Positions 60,419 to 64,000 of a stretch of DNA of 64,000 nt are shown piece by piece (position 1 is the stretch's first letter; each line of letters begins with the position of its first letter). Source of the DNA: Stenotrophomonas sp. SY1 (GTDB lineage: Bacteria; Pseudomonadota; Gammaproteobacteria; Xanthomonadales; Xanthomonadaceae); assembly GCF_021202945.1 (NCBI RefSeq), contig NZ_JAJOYR010000002.1, positions 998,353 through 1,062,352 of the forward strand, in the 5' to 3' direction. Both the position numbers and the translations under genes were made by a program. A model generated the notes under the pieces. The model saw nothing but the letters and a program-made list of their open reading frames with translations. It was not told the origin of the DNA and did not search any database.

Positions 60419-61315
60419 ATGGGCGCGGTTCTTCCCCTGCTGGCGCTGCGCGCATTCGTCGAGACCGCACGTCATGGCAGCCTCAAGGCTGCCGCCGAAG
60501 CGATGGGCGTCACTTCCGGCGCAATCAGTCAGCAGCTGAAGCTGCTGCAGGAGCGCACCGGCGTCAGCCTGTTCGAACGCACGCGCCAAGGCGTTGCACT
60601 CAGCGCGGCCGGAACGCGCGTCTACCCCGAGCTGAAACGTGCCTTCGACCAGATCGAAGCCAGCCTGCACACGCTTGAGCGGCTCAAGGGCCGGCAGACG
60701 TTGCGCATCAGTGCCGCGCCCACCTTTGCCGCCAGCTGGCTTGCGCCGCGCTTGGCGCAGTTCAGCGCACAGCATCCGCACATCGACGTGCAGCTGGATG
60801 CCAGTACCCAGCTGATGGACCTGCATCGTGATGGCGTGGACATCGCCATTCGCCACGGGCTCGGTCGTTATCCCGGCTTGGAGGCGCGGCATTTGTTCGC
60901 ACCGGTATTGCTGCCGGTCGCCAGCCCCGCGCTGCTCGACGGCGCCGCAGTCCCCAACGACGCGGCTGATTGCCTGCGCTTCCCGCTGCTGCAGGACAGT
61001 GACCGTCGCGACTGGCGCTTGTGGTTCGATGCGATGGGCGTGGACGCCGACCCACGGATGGAACGCGGCCCGGCATTCGATGACGACCTGCTGTTGATCC
61101 GCGCTGCCGAAGCCGGCCACGGCATCGCCCTGGTTCGCGACATCCACGCAGCCGCCGAGATCGCCGCCGGGCGCCTGAGGGTAGTGCTCGATCAACCCTG
61201 GCCGCAGGCATTCGCGTATTACGCGTTGAGCCTGCCCGCCGAAGAAAGCCTGCATCCCGGCGTTCCGCTGTTCCTGGCGTGGCTGGAAGCGCAGCTGATG
61301 CAGCACGCCGGGTAG
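60419..61315 (+). CDS. LysR-family regulator, GcvA-like
   Basis: 298 residues. Helix-turn-helix LLALRAFVETARHGSLKAAA, EAMGVTSGAISQQLKLLQER; effector domain with LRISAAPTFAASWLAPRLAQ, HPHIDVQLDASTQLMDL, GVDIAIRHGLGRYPGLEARH, typical of the GcvA/AmpR branch. Divergent from ogt, 74 bases apart, so it may control ogt or the GST-LLM pair. Confidence 0.93.
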   Translation: MGAVLPLLALRAFVETARHGSLKAAAEAMGVTSGAISQQLKLLQERTGVSLFERTRQGVALSAAGTRVYPELKRAFDQIEASLHTLERLKGRQTLRISAAPTFAASWLAPRLAQFSAQHPHIDVQLDASTQLMDLHRDGVDIAIRHGLGRYPGLEARHLFAPVLLPVASPALLDGAAVPNDAADCLRFPLLQDSDRRDWRLWFDAMGVDADPRMERGPAFDDDLLLIRAAEAGHGIALVRDIHAAAEIAAGRLRVVLDQPWPQAFAYYALSLPAEESLHPGVPLFLAWLEAQLMQHAG

Positions 61316-61332
61316 CCCGGCTTCGCAGTCAT

Positions 61333-61447
61333 GTAGGAGCCGCGTGAGCCGCGAAGCCACTGCCGTTGCAGCCGCCAGAACAGCTGCAATTGCGGATGTG
61401 CCTGGGGACTGTGCCGTCATCAGCTTCGCGGCTCACGCCGCTCCTAC
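61333..61447. repeat. GTAG (SMAG-like) palindrome pair
   Basis: Begins GTAGGAGCCGCGTGAGCCGC and ends CGGCTCACGCCGCTCCTAC: inverted GTAG-headed hairpins, between the LysR and groEL genes. The rest of the gap up to 61549 shows nothing else. Confidence 0.88.
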
Positions 61448-61549
61448 ACGTTTGCGCGCATCGGCCGTGAGCCGGCACGGGATTGCACGCAGCAACTGAA
61501 ATCCAGGACAGCATCCGCAGCGGCAAACTTCCCCCCAACACCAAACAAC

Positions 61550-61578
61550 AAAACCCCGCCTTTCGGCGGGGTTTTGTC
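61550..61578 (-). terminator. groEL terminator
   Basis: 11-bp stem AAAACCCCGCC / GGCGGGGTTTT with a TTTC loop, 35 bases past the groEL stop, ending in T runs in both directions. Confidence 0.93.
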
Positions 61579-61610
61579 TACGACAAAGCAGCGGTGAGGC
61601 TGCGGCGGAC

Positions 61611-63302
<1,692 letters not shown>

Positions 63303-63390
63303 TCAACAACGGCGGGACCGGGCAACGCGGGGATGGTCGGCGCCACGCGCCTTCGCCAATCCCCCTTCCGGATCACCGCCTCAGCGGTAC

Positions 63391-63678
63391 TCAGCCGATG
63401 ACGGCGAGCACGTCGTCTTCGCGCAGCACCTTGTACTCGACGCCTTCGGCCTTGTAGGACGAACCGGCGTACTGGCCGTAGATGACCTTGTCACCCACCT
63501 TCAGCGACGGCGCGCGCACCGAACCGTTGTCCAGCGGCTTGCCCGGGCCGACGGCCACAACTTCACCCTTGGTGGACTTTTCCTTGGCCGAATCCGGAAT
63601 CAGGATGCCGCCGGCGGAAATTTCGTCGGCTTCGATCGGCTTGACCACAACGCGGTCGTGAAGCGGCTTGATGCTCAT
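63391..63678 (-). CDS. groES: 10-kDa co-chaperonin GroES
   Basis: 95 residues, the usual length. Caps the GroEL ring. [20 protein letters not shown], the mobile loop [55 protein letters not shown]. First gene of groESL; AGAGG lies before ATG 63678. A sigma-32 promoter lies about 115 bases upstream. Confidence 0.99.
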   Translation of the reverse strand: MSIKPLHDRVVVKPIEADEISAGGILIPDSAKEKSTKGEVVAVGPGKPLDNGSVRAPSLKVGDKVIYGQYAGSSYKAEGVEYKVLREDDVLAVIG

Positions 63679-63765
63679 GAAAGACCTCTTAAGTGTTTGA
63701 TTGGCCTGAAGTTTCGGCAGTTACCAGCATCCCGACCAGAGGATGTCGGCACCGCGCGTAAAAAC

Positions 63766-63780
63766 GCCCGTTGAACGGGC
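63766..63780 (-). promoter_or_regulatory. Hairpin at the predicted 5' end of groESL mRNA
   Basis: On the minus strand GCCCGTTCAACGGGC followed by GTTTTTAC. It begins about 10 bases after the sigma-32 -10 box, so it would be the first structure of the transcript. It looks like a short terminator but is probably too near the start to act as one; 5'-end stabilisation or early pausing are possible. Confidence 0.6.
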
Positions 63781-63790
63781 TTGGTTCGGA

Positions 63791-63817
63791 GATGGGGCTG
63801 GCGCCGGGCCTTTCAAG
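63791..63817 (-). promoter_or_regulatory. Heat-shock (sigma-32) promoter of groESL
   Basis: Reading on the minus strand: CCCTTGAAA (-35), a 13-base spacer after CTTGAAA, then CCCCATCT (-10). This matches the RpoH consensus CTTGAAA-N11-16-CCCCATnT almost perfectly. No CIRCE inverted repeat is present, so HrcA control is not suggested. Confidence 0.93.
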
Positions 63818-63884
63818 GGCCAGAGCGGAAATAAGCCTTCGGCACTCGCAGGTTCCGGCTCGGGCTCGGATTGATGCCTGATTC

Positions 63885-64000
63885 GGGCTTGGACTTGGAC
63901 TTGGACTTGGACTTGGACTTGGACTTGGGCTTGGGCTTGGGCTTGGGCTTGGGCTTGGGCTTGGGCTTGGGCTTGGGCTTGGGCTTGGGCTTGGGCTTGG
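63885..64000. repeat. Hexanucleotide tandem repeat running off the window
   Basis: One GGGCTT, six GGACTT, then at least twelve GGGCTT units up to the last base. Upstream are degenerate GGCTCGG units from 63856. All six frames are open through it (for example Gly-Leu or Lys-Ser/Pro-Ser repeats), so it could be intergenic or the edge of a repeat-containing gene. Confidence 0.95.

Noticed and set aside
63679..63880. CIRCE operator for HrcA upstream of groES
   Set aside because: No TTAGCACTC/GAGTGCTAA inverted repeat is present; the sigma-32 promoter explains heat control.
63885..64000. CRISPR or other spacer array
   Set aside because: The units are contiguous hexamers with no spacers, a simple tandem repeat.

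Overview
The window is high-GC chromosomal DNA from a gammaproteobacterium of the Xanthomonadaceae, most likely Stenotrophomonas or a close relative. This rests on four things: GTAG-type (SMAG-like) palindromes, a REP-associated tyrosine transposase with its own repeat, large TonB-dependent receptors, and protein sequences typical of the family (OpgH, homodimeric AceE, GroESL). No tRNA, rRNA, CRISPR array, integrase or origin was seen.

Layout. 1-20 kb: start of opgH, a CorA transporter, a very acidic small protein, a secreted propeller-like protein, a TonB receptor followed by a PhoD-type phosphatase, small stress-type proteins, an S9 peptidase pair, a YcaQ-like glycosylase and an APH-fold kinase. 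A TPP riboswitch at 18.45 kb precedes a TonB receptor overlapping a PnuT-type thiamine permease. 21.3-31.1 kb: a visibly AT-richer accessory island. It starts with a transposase gene bracketed by inverted repeats, followed by a PAAR-metallopeptidase effector with a coupled lipoprotein (candidate T6SS toxin/immunity pair), an EVE-like-HNH endonuclease, a large SF2 helicase, and a two-gene unit of a membrane protein plus a DndC-like ATP-pyrophosphatase. 31.2-50.5 kb: core genes, including aceE, a YqjI/YqjH-like metal regulator and reductase pair, YceI, RutE-like, ELM1-like and DUF2145 proteins, a VUT transporter, glnE, an acetyl-CoA hydrolase/transferase, a tandem glycine riboswitch before a TRIC-type membrane protein, and a DAHP synthase behind a ribosome-mediated attenuator. 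50.6-51.5 kb: a broken remnant of type II secretion gspL-gspM. 52-61.3 kb: a catabolic cluster (two LysR regulators, ADP-forming acyl-CoA ligase, thiolase-like protein, enoyl-CoA hydratase, LLM oxidoreductase, GST, Ogt). 61.6-63.8 kb: groES-groEL behind a heat-shock promoter, followed by a hexanucleotide repeat that runs off the window.

Regulation is unusually readable here: two riboswitches, an aromatic-amino-acid attenuator with a complete leader peptide, a sigma-32 promoter, a doubled palindromic operator before the PadR-type regulator, and a strong orphan terminator just upstream of glnE. The most promising new biology is in the 22-31 kb island and in the glnE leader. All functional calls come from reading motifs by eye; no database search was run.
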